This document shows positions 5,937 through 6,288 of a DNA stretch of 6,288 bases, one piece after another. Under the pieces are notes generated by a model, which was not told the DNA's origin, made no database searches, and worked only from the letters and a program-made list of their open reading frames with translations. Each line of letters opens with the position of its first letter. Position 1 is the stretch's first letter. The translations under genes and the position numbers were made by a program. Source of the stretch: Actinomycetota bacterium (GTDB taxonomy: Bacteria > Actinomycetota > Actinomycetes > Nanopelagicales > Nanopelagicaceae); contig JAPLBK010000072.1 of the NCBI GenBank assembly GCA_026392775.1, forward strand, positions 1 through 6,288. Reading direction: 5' to 3'.

Positions 5937-6288
5937 TCAACCAACGAGATCGCGGTTGCGCTTAATCTCGCGATCATGCTTACACGGCATATCTAAATGC
6001 TTGTCATAACATGAATCACAGAGCAGAACTAGTTGGTGGCACGCAGGCTTTTGGCAGTTTCTGAACTCTTTAGTTGGGCCATCACAGTGGGCACATGTTC
6101 CAATCAACTTGGTGTGATCACTGAAATCAATAGTTAGACGATCATCAAATGTATAAAGGGAGCCGTCCCAAAGGCCATCGTCACCAAAGGCATTTCCATA
6201 TCGAACGATTCCACCCTTGACCTGATAAACCTCTTTAAAGCCACGGTTCTTCATGAATACAGTGAGAAGTTCGCAGCGAACTCCACCC
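5937..6288 (-). CDS. trhO: tRNA uridine(34) hydroxylase TrhO, C-terminal part (5' end outside window)
   Basis: The frame is open to the window edge, so only the last 117 codons or so are visible. An ATG at 6254 is internal. The fragment begins with GGVRCE, matching the rhodanese active-site loop C-T-G-G-I-R-C-E of E. coli YceA/TrhO; the first, catalytic cysteine lies just outside. FMKNRGFKEVYQVKGGI follows, as in the family. A cysteine-rich Rhodanese_C tail comes next, with C-x2-C (CAHC), NC-x4-CH (NCQKPACH), C-x2-C (CDSC) and a final C-x-H, probably binding metal. TrhO hydroxylates U34 in a group of tRNAs to give ho5U, the first step toward mo5U or cmo5U, widening wobble reading. The two tRNAs in this window have C34 and are not expected substrates. 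The downstream ASKHA kinase gene is one base away; its link to TrhO is unknown. Confidence 0.9.
   Translation of the reverse strand, partial: GGVRCELLTVFMKNRGFKEVYQVKGGIVRYGNAFGDDGLWDGSLYTFDDRLTIDFSDHTKLIGTCAHCDGPTKEFRNCQKPACHQLVLLCDSCYDKHLDMPCKHDREIKRNRDLVG

Noticed and set aside
5936..5977. Longer N-terminus for the ASKHA gene from an ATG at 5977
   Set aside because: The extra 14 residues are encoded inside the trhO end and precede the phosphate-1 loop, which is normally almost N-terminal in this family.

Overview
The window looks like ordinary chromosome from a moderately AT-leaning actinobacterium. The gene content and order point to Actinobacteria: phoH-ybeY-CNNM/CorC transporter, then an FAH-family enzyme next to gltX, then tRNA-Gln and tRNA-Glu. 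Base composition is far below that of Streptomyces or Mycobacterium, and the genes are packed almost without spacers. A small-genome freshwater lineage such as the acI/Nanopelagicales group would fit, but that placement is inference.

Plus strand, 1-5037, is one dense run. It holds the C-terminal end of phoH (1-333); ybeY, whose ATG directly follows the phoH stop (334-771); a CNNM/CorC-type membrane protein overlapping ybeY by ATGA (768-2045); an FAH-family enzyme (2062-2847) with a promoter-like -10 placed for leaderless transcription; gltX, with a TTG start overlapping the previous stop (2844-4301); tRNA-Gln(CUG) (4333-4404); tRNA-Glu(CUC) (4434-4506); and a shortened LysE/RhtB-type exporter gene starting three bases after the tRNA (4510-5037).

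Minus strand, 6288-5021, carries two genes. The first is the C-terminal part of trhO (tRNA U34 hydroxylase), which continues beyond the window. One base after its stop comes a BadF/BadG/BcrA/BcrD-type ASKHA kinase or ATPase. The kinase gene converges on the LysE-like gene, and their 3' ends overlap by 17 bp.

Much of the window concerns RNA and translation: PhoH and YbeY (RNA/ribosome processing), GluRS with the two tRNAs it probably charges, and TrhO (wobble-base modification). The U1-A72 pair in tRNA-Gln fits the indirect Glu-tRNA(Gln)/GatCAB route. I found no mobile element, CRISPR array, toxin-antitoxin pair or undescribed system. The most unusual items are the in-frame loss of about 35 residues in the LysE-like protein, the tRNA-to-CDS junction of 3 nt, the likely leaderless FAH gene, and degenerate signature motifs in the transporter and the kinase.
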